From Diphasiastrum complanatum (lineage: Eukaryota > Streptophyta > Lycopodiopsida > Lycopodiales > Lycopodiaceae): a stretch of 64,000 nucleotides of DNA. Location of the stretch: contig MU832140.1 in NCBI GenBank assembly GCA_029204225.1, positions 21,210-85,209 on the forward strand, written 5' to 3'. How positions within the stretch are numbered: position 1 is the first letter of the stretch; the number at the start of each line of letters is the position of its first letter. Below the pieces are notes generated by a model that worked only from the letters and a program-made list of their open reading frames with translations, was not told the origin of the DNA and made no database searches. Shown here piece after piece: positions 52,926 through 62,874 of this stretch. The translations under genes and the position numbers were made by a program.

Positions 52926-53458
52926 AAAATCTTATTGGAAGATTCAGCTTGGCCAGTCCCTCTGGGATAGTAGGGAGCACTAAATCTGTGTATAGCAAAA
53001 AAATCTTCCAGTAAACACTTTATTGTTTGATTAACAAAGTGTGTACCCCGGTCACTGACAATCTCAATCGAACATCCAACTTTGATTATAATATTTTCAT
53101 ATAGAAACTTGGCCATAGATTTTGCATCAGCAACTTTGACAGCTTTGGCTTCAACCCACTTGGTCATATAATCAGTTGCTACGATAATGTATCGGGCCTA
53201 AGATCCTTGCGCGACAGGATGAATATGACCAACATAATCCAGTCCCCATTTTTCAAACGGTGCTTGCGTGAAAACCGGATGCAAGGGTTCATAATTCTGT
53301 CGAGTAGGCCGTTGTGCTCGCTGGCAAACATCACATGTCTGAATAAAATTTTCTGTGTCTTTATGAAGTGTAGGCCACCAACAACCTAATTGCAAAAGTT
53401 TGCGAATGGTAATACCTGTAGATAAGTGTCCTCCGCCCATGACATCATGTGAACACAT
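52926..53458 (-). pseudogene. gypsy integrase, C-terminal end deleted
   Basis: The HHCC part is clear: GGGHLSTGITIRKLLQLGCW and TCDVCQRAQRP. The core has KWGLDYVGHIHPV (Asp 1), a stop after VAQGS, then ATDYMTKWVEAKAVKVADAK, IVSDRGTHFVNQTIKCLL (Asp 2) and GTGQAESSNKI (Glu). All three acidic residues remain. After SSNKI the frame falls into spacer sequence, so the C-terminal ~170 residues seen at 23938-24477 are deleted. Confidence 0.9.
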
Positions 53459-53469
53459 GATTAAATCAG

Positions 53470-53735
53470 GTACTTCACCATGAGATAGTGATGAAATTTT
53501 CGAACAGAAAAAATGATGGCTAAAGCTTCACGTTCTGTTGTTGAATAATTCTTCTCTAGATCTGTAAGTTGTCTGCTTGCAAATCGTATAGGATAATCCT
53601 TCTTATAGTCACCTGGCTGCTCCAAAACTGATCCAATGGCATATTTCGAGGCATCTGTATGAACATGAAATTCTATCGTTCAATCTGGAGAATGCAGTAT
53701 TGGTGCTGAAGTTAATGTTTTTTTTAACTTTTCAA
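53470..53735 (-). pseudogene. gypsy RNase H remnant
   Basis: Fragments of RNase H (SRQLTDLEKNYSTTEREALA region) match 25430-25670. The C-terminal half of RNase H and the tether, about 415 bp, are missing at 53478, where HHCC-proximal sequence is joined to the FRHYLM-like end. Confidence 0.75.
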
Positions 53736-54776
53736 GTTCGCATGACCCATAAACACATAAACTCCACGAATTGTTGTTGGTGGTGGCAATTCCACAATAA
53801 CCTTGATCTTAGAATAATCGGTGGCAATACCATGTCTTGATATCACATGTCCAAGCACAACTCCATGGGAAACCCATATCTGGAATTTTTTTGGATTTAG
53901 AGAAATTTGATGTTTGCGGCATCTTTCAAATACTTTCTCCAATCGATCCAGGTGGTCTGCATGTGTACTATAATGGACTCCCAGGTCATCCAAGTAAATT
54001 TCAAATTTTTTTTGCAGATAATCTTTAAAAGCAAATTACATTAATTTTTGGATTGAACTTGGTGCATTACAGAGTCCAAACGACATTGCTTTGTAAGCAT
54101 AGGTGCCCCATTCTGTTGCAAAAGCGGTTTTGTGGCGATCTGCAGGTGCAATCTTAACCTGGTTGTAACGACTAAATCCATCCAAGAAACTATAAGCTTT
54201 TGCTCCAGCAAGGCGATCCAAAATGCTTTCAGTAAAAGGTAACGGAAAGTGATCCCTCCGCGTCACTTTGTTCAACGCTTTGAGATTCACATAGATTCTC
54301 CATTTGCCATTCTTTTTAGGAACAATGACAATTGGTGAGATCCATTGGGTATGCTCGATCTCATAAATGAAATCAGCGTCAAGCAATATCTGAAGTTCTT
54401 TCTTTATCAGATCCGCAAAATTAGGATTACGATGATAGAACTTTGTAACCTTTGGGACTGCATCAGGTACTAAAGGAATGGTATGTTCAATAACGGACGT
54501 CAGAATACCCTTTAGATCTTGATAAGTCCAAGCAAAGCAATATTGATACTTAATAAATAACATGCGGAGTGCTTGATACTGTTCAAGATTAAGTTGTGAT
54601 CCAACTTGTACAATCTTTTCCGGTTCTCCTGGTTTAGCAAGATTCAATGGTTGCATCCTAGCTGGGCCATCGTAAACCTCTTTCAAGTCTGGCACGTGTT
54701 CTTCAGGTTCACGATGTGCTTTAGGTAACATGATAACCACATCATCCAATGTATAACGTTTAAAGTGCTCAGGCAC
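53724..54776 (-). pseudogene. gypsy reverse transcriptase, nearly complete
   Basis: The main frame (54776-54036) starts in the linker (FKRYTLDDVVIMLPKAHREP) and runs through the fingers: WISPIVIVPKKNGKWRIYVN, LKALNKVTRRDHFPLPFTES. Palm motif A reads FLDGFSRYNQVKIAPADRHK and motif B MSFGLCNAPSSIQ. A short break near 54036 is followed by frame 53993-53724 with MDDLGVHY (end of the YxDD box; ILDDLGVH by translation upstream) and ISLNPKKFQIWVSHGVVLGH. A ~100-bp deletion at 53735 removes the connection domain. It supplies the fingers missing from the copy at 26269. Confidence 0.9.
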
Positions 54777-55514
54777 ATCATGCTGAACGACATCTGCTTG
54801 TTCCTTTTCGAAAGAAATTGTCTTTGATCTTTGCTTAGCCTTCTTAGTAGGAATTGATCATGGAGGTGATGACTTCCAAGAAGATAAACTTTTCTTCGAA
54901 GGTGAAGACTTCCTAGACGATGATGTCTTGTTAGAATTCTGACTTGTAGAATCATCCTCGACTTTTCCTTTGCCTTTATCCAGTAAGGGTGGCACATTCG
55001 CGAATCAATCTTTTGAGGGAGATTTTTCCATTTCAGGACCGTATTATAATGTTACTTAGCTTGCTTCTTTGTCATTGATCCTGTGATCCTATCTTCCTTC
55101 AATATAACTGCTTTGGGCTGTTTTATTGCTGGTTCATCAGGAACATTACGTACTCCAAATCTAGTCGGATCCATATGATTTAGAGTCTGCTCATCCATAA
55201 GTTCAGCATTGCCATCATAAGTCAAGGCATGACTCACAGGTATGAGATCTTCTTCAATCGGATTTGGTATAGGTCAGCACATTCAGTGGAAACGTGATTG
55301 GTGTATCCAAAGTTCGATCTAATAAGAAAATCTCATTTAAATATGATTGGTTATCTTGTTGACACATATATCCTGCTGTACAATCAATCATTGCAAGAGC
55401 TTCATTGCAGTTGACAGTATCCATTTGAGAATCGTAATGAACTCCCAAATTTTTCTCTGGATGGTCACAAGTGTGATCCGTTGTTGACGAATCATCATCC
55501 TCTTTTTGAACCAC
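54683..55514 (-). pseudogene. gypsy protease-RT linker
   Basis: Frames 55514-55254, 55237-55052 and 54997-54683 correspond to the linker in the 26266-26667 copy (AMIDCTAGYMCQQDNQSYLN; MSHALTYDGNAELMDEQTLN; ITGSMTKKQAK). A 54-bp deletion near 55260-55275 and frameshifts break it. Confidence 0.78.
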
Positions 55515-56310
55515 TGGTTTGATAGTCCAAGTTGTAGGATCAACTTTAACTGCACGTTCACGATTTTCAAAAGTGATTTTCCCGGTACCTTAGTTATGAA
55601 CTACTTGCGCAACTCGTAACCATGGACGTCCCAATAGAACTCGGTAGACATTTGGCGCTTCTGGTAAGTCCATTACTATGAAAGTAATGATGAACTGTAC
55701 TCCCACAATTCTAACAGGTATATCTTCAACCATTCCTCATGGACGAACTATCGTTTGATCAACTAGCTTAATAGCAAAAGTAGCAGACTTGATCTTTGTA
55801 AGGCCCCATTTTGCACATAGCTTTGTAGAAATCTGGTTAACTCCTGAACCGCCGTCTATTACAGCTGCTTCTTTAGGAAATTGTTTATGATGTATCGACA
55901 GAGTGATATTCTTTTGTTCACTTTCCCAAGCGGCTCCAACATGGAGTACTTCGTTAGATTCTTCAAATCCAGCACAAAAAAGTGGCTCCTGATGGACTTC
56001 TGGTTCGACTTGAGCTAGCTTTTGCGCTAAGACTTCTTTTGCTTTTGGCACCAACTTCAGGAACTCTCCCAATGTGATATTGATCTTACTAGACAAAATA
56101 TTCATGAGCAATTCTGTTTGCGGCGCTTCCAGTTCAGTCATCTTGAAGGGTTCTTCATGATGATGTAACTGATCATTCATATCCGTACGTGAATTTCTTG
56201 GTGGCTGCAATGGGGAAGAATGAACTTCTGTTGTTGCTTTAGCAACTTCAAGCTCCTCTTCTTCTTGCAGATGTTTAATCCACTGTCTCATATCTTGATA
56301 TCTTTGTTTT
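55515..56310 (-). pseudogene. gypsy gag end and aspartic protease; element truncated
   Basis: Frame 56291-55737 (184 residues) holds the gag tail (MRQWIKHLQEEEELEVAKAT) and protease start with AVIDGGSGVNQIS, again D-G-G instead of D-S-G. Protease resumes after a stop with IVGVQFIITFIVMDLPE-like text and LLGRPWLRVAQVVH (55690-55600). Homology to the 19480-29157 element ends at about 56310, so zinc knuckles, capsid, leader and 5' LTR are absent. Confidence 0.88.
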
Positions 56311-57342
56311 TCCGCGGAAAGGAAAGCTCGTTATAGGCTTTCTTTGGACTAGCAATGATGAGGAGACATAATGAGTACACTGACTTGTGTTACGTGTAAG
56401 GCAGCTGATCAATGAAGGAACTGTGAAAGTTGAGTCTTGCATGAGAGACTTGGTATTTCGAACGGATGCTAAGGGACAGTTCGTATTGAAATTGGACTAA
56501 TGCAAACTCTGGATGCATGTGTCTGAATCAAAGAGAGCTACTTGAAGCCAAGCTAGATGTACACTTCTAGTTTTGAGTGTGAGCCAACTGACTAGTGATG
56601 GAATTGTGAAAGTCAAGTTTTGCACGAGATGGACATGGTGCTTCAAACAAACGCGAGGAGATAGTTCGTATGCGGATCAAACAAGTGCAACCCCTTGGCT
56701 CTCCACAAGGTCCATGGTTACATTTGGGTTGATTCAAAATTAACTACTTCAAGCTAAGTGAGAGGTGCATTGCAGAGTACTCAGTCTTTGCCTGCCTTAA
56801 CGATCCAAAAAAAAAAAGTATCAAGATCAGGCTGGGACAAGGAGAGAAATCAAGGTGCAAAAGCAACAAGGCATGGAGTGGACCATAAAGTGGACAATCA
56901 ACGATAAATCCTTTGACTCGGGGAGCTCTGATACCTGTGCAGAACTGATCAAATCTGGAGCTCAAGGAGCTCATCAAAAAGTGCATCAAGGAAAAATCAG
57001 GAGCTCAAAGAAGTTCCAAAGTCAACAAGTCAGAAGCGATAGGGGTGAATATTTCACAGAAAAACCTTTGTCACCAAGTTAATAAGGTTCTTGGGTTTTA
57101 TGTAAGCGATATAAAATCTACGCTTTTTCCAGACAAAGTGATATTTCAAGTTCTGTAATTTTTCAATAGAAAGAACTGAGCCTCTGACTTGTGGTGTGCC
57201 AGCTACAATGTTTATAAAATGTGGCCAATAAATTGAGTACTGTGCCAAGTAGCTTAAATGTATAGCTAATTTTAATTGGGAGACACCTTTACTTTAATCT
57301 AACATCTGATGAGGACATAAGATTTTACAAAGGTGGGGTGGA
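56311..57342. other. Unassigned stretch with a diverged direct repeat, ending in a polypurine tract
   Basis: No gene recognised. About 56395-56515 and 56575-56690 resemble each other (CAACTGACTAGTGATGGAAT against CAGCTGATCAATGAAGGAAC, both followed by TGTGAAAGT and later AGTTCGTAT). The end, ACAAAGGTGGGGTGGA (57327-57342), is a polypurine tract before an LTR. Confidence 0.5.
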
Positions 57343-57860
57343 TGTTGTAAAGCTACCCTGGCACTAGCATTGTCCCCGACACCAGCAGTGCCACTGCTGC
57401 TCCCGACGCCACTGTGACCAGAATCCAACCGGCGCCAAAGAACAAGTTCCTATGGCCAAAAAACTTTGATTGGTTCTAGCGAAGTCCAGAGAGCTCGGAT
57501 CGATGTGCAATCACCTCACACGATCTAGGCATGATTAAAGGAAGCCTGGGGATCAATAAATACTAGAGAGAGATAATGACTTTCTAGAGAGAGAAAATTC
57601 TAGAGAGAGAAAACATGCTTTACCAGCTTGGGCAGAGCACTTTGTATGAGGGGAGGTGGCGAATTCCACCATAACTATAGGGGAATGTGGGTTGCGACTC
57701 AGGACGAGCTCCAACCAAGTCTCAGCTTCCCTTGTTGGAATATTGTCCTGTGGCACCCGCCTTGGGATGCTAGCACCCCGGAGATAGGGTCGGTCACAAC
57801 TTGAAATGTAACCTTCTCAGATTTATTAATAAAGTGGGATTTTTCTCAAACTGACTGTAA
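57343..57860 (+). mobile_element. LTR related to 33853-34263
   Basis: Starts TGTTGTAAAGCTACCCTGG right after a polypurine tract. It shares long words with 33853-34263 in inverted orientation and has ATAAATACT and AATAAAGTGGG signals. The 3' limit is not clear; similarity cannot be followed beyond about 57785 because the other copy is truncated. Confidence 0.82.
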
Positions 57861-58614
57861 TTACCTTCTAGGTTTCAGTGTTGGGTAAAAGCGCCAATTG
57901 TAAGGCCGCTTCAAATCTTTTTGATCTGGCACATAGTTGAGGGTCGTATCACGAGATGCCAGCGGTATGCCGTCGGGACCATTCGGTCTGGGATGCCAAC
58001 AGTATGTTGTCGAAACCATTCGGTCCAGGAACTAGTTGTCTTCATATCTGTCGCGGCTTGTGGTTCTGAGTGTTCCTTGCATGAATGTGAATGGGTTAAG
58101 CTCTCAGGGAACGGTCTCTAACCTATCGGCTGAGTTGGATGGCTTGCTTGGGTGGAAGCTACATGTTCATGGCTGTCCAGTCTGGCGTGGCGCCAGGTTG
58201 GCTTCCAGTGCTCGTGACGAAGCTTTGCCAGTTGGTTAAGTCTGATATAAGTCCAGACGACTTGCTTGGAATGGATGTTACTCGTTCGTAACGAAGCTTC
58301 GAGTTAGTTAAGTTTGATGTTTGTCAGGCAACCTGCTTGGAGGGAAGTCACCCACATTGAGACCCCCAATCTGGCGTGGCGCCAGGTTGGATCTCAATGT
58401 TGGTTTCCGATTTTCAACCAAGTCTGATCATTGTTGGCGAGTTGGCTGCTTGTATGTCAAGTGGGTTTGGACGACAAGAGTCGAAAGCCGGAAAGCTAAG
58501 TGGTGGTTCCCAGTTCCCTTTGGGATGCCTGTGCTACACTCTGAATGCTAATTTTCCTGGTGAAAGACGCTATCCCATAGCTCCATCGGATTGTGCATAC
58601 CTGCTACACCCTGA
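57861..58614 (-). other. Leader of a - strand family-H element, with palindromic repeats
   Basis: No gene. It lies downstream of the - strand primer-binding site at 58615. CTGGCGTGGCGCCAGGTTGG occurs at about 58178 and 58370; each contains CTGGCG, TGG, CGCCAG, a perfect 6-bp stem. ACCATTCGGTC occurs twice (about 57979 and 58015). Confidence 0.6.
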
Positions 58615-58672
58615 CGCTCTGATACCAAGTTGAAATTCTAATAGAATCTAGTGCAGTATGCAGATCACATGA
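58615..58672 (-). mobile_element. Primer-binding site and LTR-end remnant (family H)
   Basis: On the - strand TGGTATCAGAGC (58615-58626) follows an LTR end with GATCTGCATACTGCACTAG, matching 35100-35141. Only about 45 bases of LTR remain. Confidence 0.85.
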
Positions 58673-58984
58673 AGCTATGTCTATGATCTGTACATGTTAT
58701 GCAGAAAAGTTCAAAGCACCCAGACTTTAGGCATACACTTGAGTCCCTATGGGTTGGTTGAATCCATGAAAGGATGGTCTCTAGGGCATTGGGTCATATA
58801 CAATATGATGATATAATGAAATCATGGTATAGTTTTATTCTGAATGTGAAATATGTGAGATTCTAGGTCCAAGTCTGTGACTACAACATGTCCTCCTTTT
58901 TATTGGTCTTTCAAAAATTGACACTTGTTCATATTTCTTTATAATCATTATATGCATCATAGCTCCAATTGGCGCCTACCTTTG
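58673..58984. other. No feature recognised
   Basis: I see neither coding character nor a repeat match here. Confidence 0.3.
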
Positions 58985-59112
58985 CCTTTTGAAGAGATGT
59001 TCCAAATGGAAGCCCCTGGCTGAGGCAAGCAAGTGCATGTTCTTGTAGCCCAAAGTGTACTTGATTCAAATACTTTCTTAACAAACACCCTTGTTCACAT
59101 GTACTCCGGTAC
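58985..59112 (+). pseudogene. Pentatricopeptide-repeat protein fragment
   Basis: LKRCSKWKPLAEASK followed, after a one-base frameshift at about 59031, by VHVLVAQSVLDSNTFLTNTL and VHMYSG. This is the 'LL..C.K.K.LAEAK.VH.L...GLDSNTFL.N.LV.MY.KCG' wording of plant PPR proteins (PLS/DYW class), which act in organelle RNA processing. Only about 42 codons are left, so it is a relic. The wording recalls PPR proteins of ferns, lycophytes and mosses. Confidence 0.72.
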
Positions 59113-60349
59113 AATTTTAAAGATAATTGTTCACAAGTTCAAGAGATTATTTCAGCTTGAGTGGATCAACAGTAAAGAGATTCACATTAAGCGAAACCCA
59201 ACATCACTCATGTAACAAAATACACACACCCAGCATCAGTACTCATATGACTTAGTCATGCAACAAAATAATACACCAATTTCACAATTATCATGCAGAC
59301 GAGCAACACCGAAGAGATTACTAGAACTAGTTGACATTTTCATTGATGAATTGTATTGCTTTTGTGACACAAGGGGTATTACAAGGTTTTTTTATAGCTC
59401 TACATTCATTTTAGATCCTGATAATGAATTTGTGTGGTTGAGCATGTGGCTATCAGCTCCAGTATAAAAAACAAACTGCTTTCTCCTTTCAACCTCTGCC
59501 ATTTCCCGTTTCAAAAGATTTCGCGTTTATAGGCCCCAATGGGCCAATACCAATAGATGCCAAAGCTACGAGCCTAAGAGGACTTAAGCAAGTGTGTCAT
59601 GTGTCTATTGTCCTTAAAATCAAATTTTGTTTTCTTTTATAATGATTGTCATCTTACATCAATTGGACCCTCAATTTGTCATTCGAATTAGATTTGTTTT
59701 TTAAGTGCATTTTGAACGATGCACGTAAAGAGATTGACCTTTTTCAAGATGGGAGTGAAAGAAAAAGTAATGAGATGCAATGTTTGGGAAACCTTTCTTG
59801 TGCAATATTTTATACTTTTGGAGACTCTTCTATTTTTTACAATCATTCAATTAAAACTCTTGCTTGAGTATCAAAATCAAGCACTCCATAGCTAAAAATT
59901 TACAGTGTCAAACAATCCCATGGTTTATTTAACTATCTTAATTAGCATGAAATTGCAAAGTAAAACAAAAGGTCTTCTATAATATTGTAAATATTTCACC
60001 AATCCTTAACTTTATTACAAAGAAAAATAGTTATTAATTGTTAAAAAGTTGACATGCTGGAAAATTTCACACCATCTATTTTCAAAATTAGTTGGTGATG
60101 TTGTTCTAAGACTCTGGACTCTTATGAAACCGGGCAAATGCATCTTTTTGTATCGGAGAATTGTCTCTTTAGTGACCATTGCACGAGATTAAATGGTCTT
60201 ACAATTATGGTGAGCTTATTAGACCTTGCCATAATTTAGGTGTAAATGTCATGAGAGACTTTTCTTAAGTGTAAAATATTGTCTTGACATTTTACATTAT
60301 GCCTAAAATTTTATTTCTAGTTTATAGATTATTAACATTTTAGGGGGAA
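59113..60349. other. A/T-rich intergenic stretch, no gene recognised
   Basis: Several ORFs of 60-73 codons occur on the + strand, none with a family I recognise. No LTR or repeat match to the rest of the window was seen. Confidence 0.35.
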
Positions 60350-60449
60350 GGAAGGTCACCCTTCGAGGCCATTCCGCCGAGGAAGGGCCTTTTGCCAAGG
60401 GTGGCGGAAGGCCCTTCCCATGGCATAATAGTCGAGGAGGTGACCTTCC
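60350..60449. repeat. Nested perfect inverted repeats (100-bp foldback)
   Basis: GGAAGGTCACC (60350-60360) pairs with GGTGACCTTCC (60439-60449). Inside it GGAAGGGCCTT (60381-60391) pairs with AAGGCCCTTCC (60408-60418). Both are perfect 11-bp arms. Confidence 0.9.
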
Positions 60450-60692
60450 ATGGTGTGAAAACCTTTTTTACGTTTTTTTCTTCCTTTTTTTGTTGTAAAA
60501 CTTTTTTTACATGCACCTTCCACGCAGAAGGTCAAGTAAGAATAAAGTAAATTTTTTTTACAAGCACCTTCCACATCCCGATTTCCGGAAAATGTATGTA
60601 AAAGCTTTTGGAAAGAAAAAAAAGAGGCTAAAAAATTCCGCCCTGTGAGGAACCTTGATTTTTTCATAAAAAAGAAAAAACTAATATTATGT

Positions 60693-60710
60693 GGGGGGGG
60701 GGGGGGGGGG
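60693..60710 (+). repeat. G18 homopolymer
   Basis: Eighteen G in a row, after an A-rich stretch and before a GC-rich inverted repeat. The exact length may be uncertain in the assembly. Confidence 0.85.
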
Positions 60711-60724
60711 AAGGCACCGTCTGA

Positions 60725-60787
60725 GGGCCTTCCTTGCTGGGAGGGCCCTCGCCCAAAAGCAGGCCCCGACCAGAGCAAGGAAGGCCC
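60725..60787. repeat. Perfect 14-bp inverted repeat
   Basis: GGGCCTTCCTTGCT (60725-60738) pairs with AGCAAGGAAGGCCC (60774-60787) across a 35-base loop. Confidence 0.92.
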
Positions 60788-60937
60788 GAGGGCTTTGGGC
60801 CTCCCCCCTGCGTAATGCCATTGTGCGAAGGTGGACACTGGGTTTTTTTTTGTTGGGCCGTACGATACGTACATACTGCCGAATGCGTGGACTAGTTTTT
60901 TTTTTTGCATTTATAATGCAAAGTTTTTTACATTTGT

Positions 60938-60998
60938 GGTGGAATGTGCACGTGGACATCCAATGATGGGTTGCCACATAGCAGATGCACATTCCACC
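60938..60998. repeat. Perfect 13-bp inverted repeat
   Basis: GGTGGAATGTGCA (60938-60950) pairs with TGCACATTCCACC (60986-60998). The ORFs on both strands over 60356-61166 are by-products of these repeats and of homopolymer runs. Confidence 0.92.
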
Positions 60999-61110
60999 GT
61001 AGAGAGAGGAGAGGGAACTCACATTTCGTAGAGAGAGGAGAGAGAACACACATTTTGCAGAGAGAGAGAGAGAACAAAGAGAGAACTCACATTTTAGAGA
61101 GAGAATGATT
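60999..61110 (+). repeat. GAGA-rich tandem repeats
   Basis: A unit of roughly 30-35 bases, GTAGAGAGAGGAGAG then AACTCACATTT, recurs three to four times with decay. Confidence 0.8.
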
Positions 61111-62484
61111 GATTCCGGAGGAGAAAGAAAAGTGGATGGACATTCTGGTCTTCGAGGTGGTCCCAAAATACAAAGAAAACTTGAGCATGTGTGACAACAC
61201 TTTCACAAATAGTAATCTACTTAAAATTGTATTTTATAATTTATTTTCATAAAATAACTCGGCCACAAAAAACATAATAATGTCTTTTACATTTTATTTT
61301 ATGATAAAACACCATAATCTGAATAGAATAAAGTTATTTCCGAGATTTACTTCACTTCAAGCATATGAAGTAAAAGTACAAGTCCTGAATTTTGATTCCT
61401 TCCTTGCCTCCGCCGATCTTCCTCGTCCGACACCGCACGCCAGGATCTTAATCATGCCACCGATGGACATTCTCAAGAATCTGATCATCTTACTCGTTTC
61501 AAGGATAAAGTTCAAAAATTTCCAAATGACAGTTTTAAACGCATGGCAACGACTTAACGCTTAATAGATATCGTCCCATTATGCATCATGGGTGATCAGT
61601 GACTCGGTGTTGCGTCTCGCGGCTAGTGAGCGATGACGTCTGTTTGCATATGTAATATGTATGTGACTTCCAGGTACACGCTCGTTGCTCATGGCTGATG
61701 TTACATAGGTTAGAAATGTTCTAGAATCATGAGATGAGATGAGACGACACGGCTCACGAGGTTGCTGCTGCTTGACTGCTTCCTAATCAGCTTTTCCTGA
61801 GAAACGCAGCGCCGGTTGCAACCAATATCTATATAACCATGTCTACGTATAAGTGGATACATATATGTATGTTGATCATCATCAGATACGAATATAAATG
61901 GGTAGATCAGTAGCAAATTTTGAACATCAGGATTCAGGTTAGTCTTTAGAGTTTGCCCAATGCCGAATCGACCCGATGTTTGAAAGTTGAGGCTTTGCTA
62001 ATCCGAAATTAAAATGGTGATGTAACGAGCATGATACTTTCTGCGTTTGGTTGTGATAAAGTCTGATTGATTTGGATCACACAATTACCTATAACACACA
62101 GCTTTCGTGACAGTCTTTATGAAGAATCTGTCACGTGATGTGATATGAAATGGATAGACTATTCGTCTTATCTACCTATATTTGTGGCTCGTGAGCATTC
62201 TGCAGTGCGTACTTCAATGGTCGCTTTTCTAAAGTTTTGGCTATGTGCATTGTATCGTAGTTGCAGCTTTAGACTTGCGAGAACTTGTAACTCATGAACG
62301 AGAGCTGTTGCACACGGAAAGTTGGCATAAAACTGTTCTCATCAGTCGTTTGCAGTATTTCGTAAGCACCAGAAGCTTAATCAGACCAGGAGACATTCTT
62401 GTTGGAAAGAGCGTTCGCAAAAAAAGTATTTCAGATAATTAGTGGCAGCTGAGTCTTCCGTTGTTGGATGATCTGCAGCCGACA
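61111..62484 (+). other. Upstream region of the glutaredoxin gene
   Basis: No gene recognised. A 94-codon frame (61280-61564) has no family I can name. The 5' untranslated region and promoter of the glutaredoxin should lie in its last few hundred bases, but I cannot fix a TATA box or start site. Confidence 0.4.
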
Positions 62485-62874
62485 ATGGAGGCACCACAAG
62501 TAGGGTCGCACGAGAGTGACTCTGCTCTATATCAAAACAGAATGTTAAAGCACTGTAAAGCACTGAAAGAGGTTGAAAAAGCAGCATCCCAGAAGGCTGT
62601 TGTTGTTTTCAGCCTGAGCACATGTTGTCTCTGTCATGCTGTAAAGCGCCTTCTGTGCAGTCTAGGGGTTGCTCCTACAGTTTATGAGATTGACCAAGAA
62701 TATGATGGTCCTGAGATCGAAGGAGCTCTGAATAGGTTGACCGGAAGTGACCAAGGAGTTCCTGCTATATTCATAGGTAGCAGATATATTGGGGGTTTAG
62801 ATCGGTTAATTGCTGCTCATATTTGTGGGGCTTTGGTGCCGCAACTCAAACAGGCCGGAGCTCTTTGGCTCTAA
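62485..62874 (+). CDS. CC-type (ROXY-like) glutaredoxin
   Basis: Intronless frame of 129 residues starting at the ATG at 62485; a longer frame reads in from 62461 but has no upstream ATG. The active site is CCLC (residues 47-50, in VVVFSLSTCCLCHAVKRLL), the CC-type signature of land plants. GVPAIFIGSRYIGG (91-104) contains the cis-Pro of the usual TVP motif (Thr replaced by Gly) and the glutathione-binding GG. The protein ends in GALWL; the C-terminal ALWL motif of ROXY proteins is known to matter for binding TGA transcription factors. Length fits the family (100-140). An N-terminal ~30-residue extension is not conserved as far as I can tell. Role, by family: redox control of TGA factors in nucleus/cytosol during development or stress. 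No stop or frameshift breaks it. AATAAA lies about 420 bases downstream. Confidence 0.93.
   Translation: MEAPQVGSHESDSALYQNRMLKHCKALKEVEKAASQKAVVVFSLSTCCLCHAVKRLLCSLGVAPTVYEIDQEYDGPEIEGALNRLTGSDQGVPAIFIGSRYIGGLDRLIAAHICGALVPQLKQAGALWL

Noticed and set aside
60356-61166. Long ORFs on both strands (up to 184 codons).
   Set aside because: They run across homopolymers, GAGA repeats and inverted repeats; products are low in complexity and unlike any family I know.
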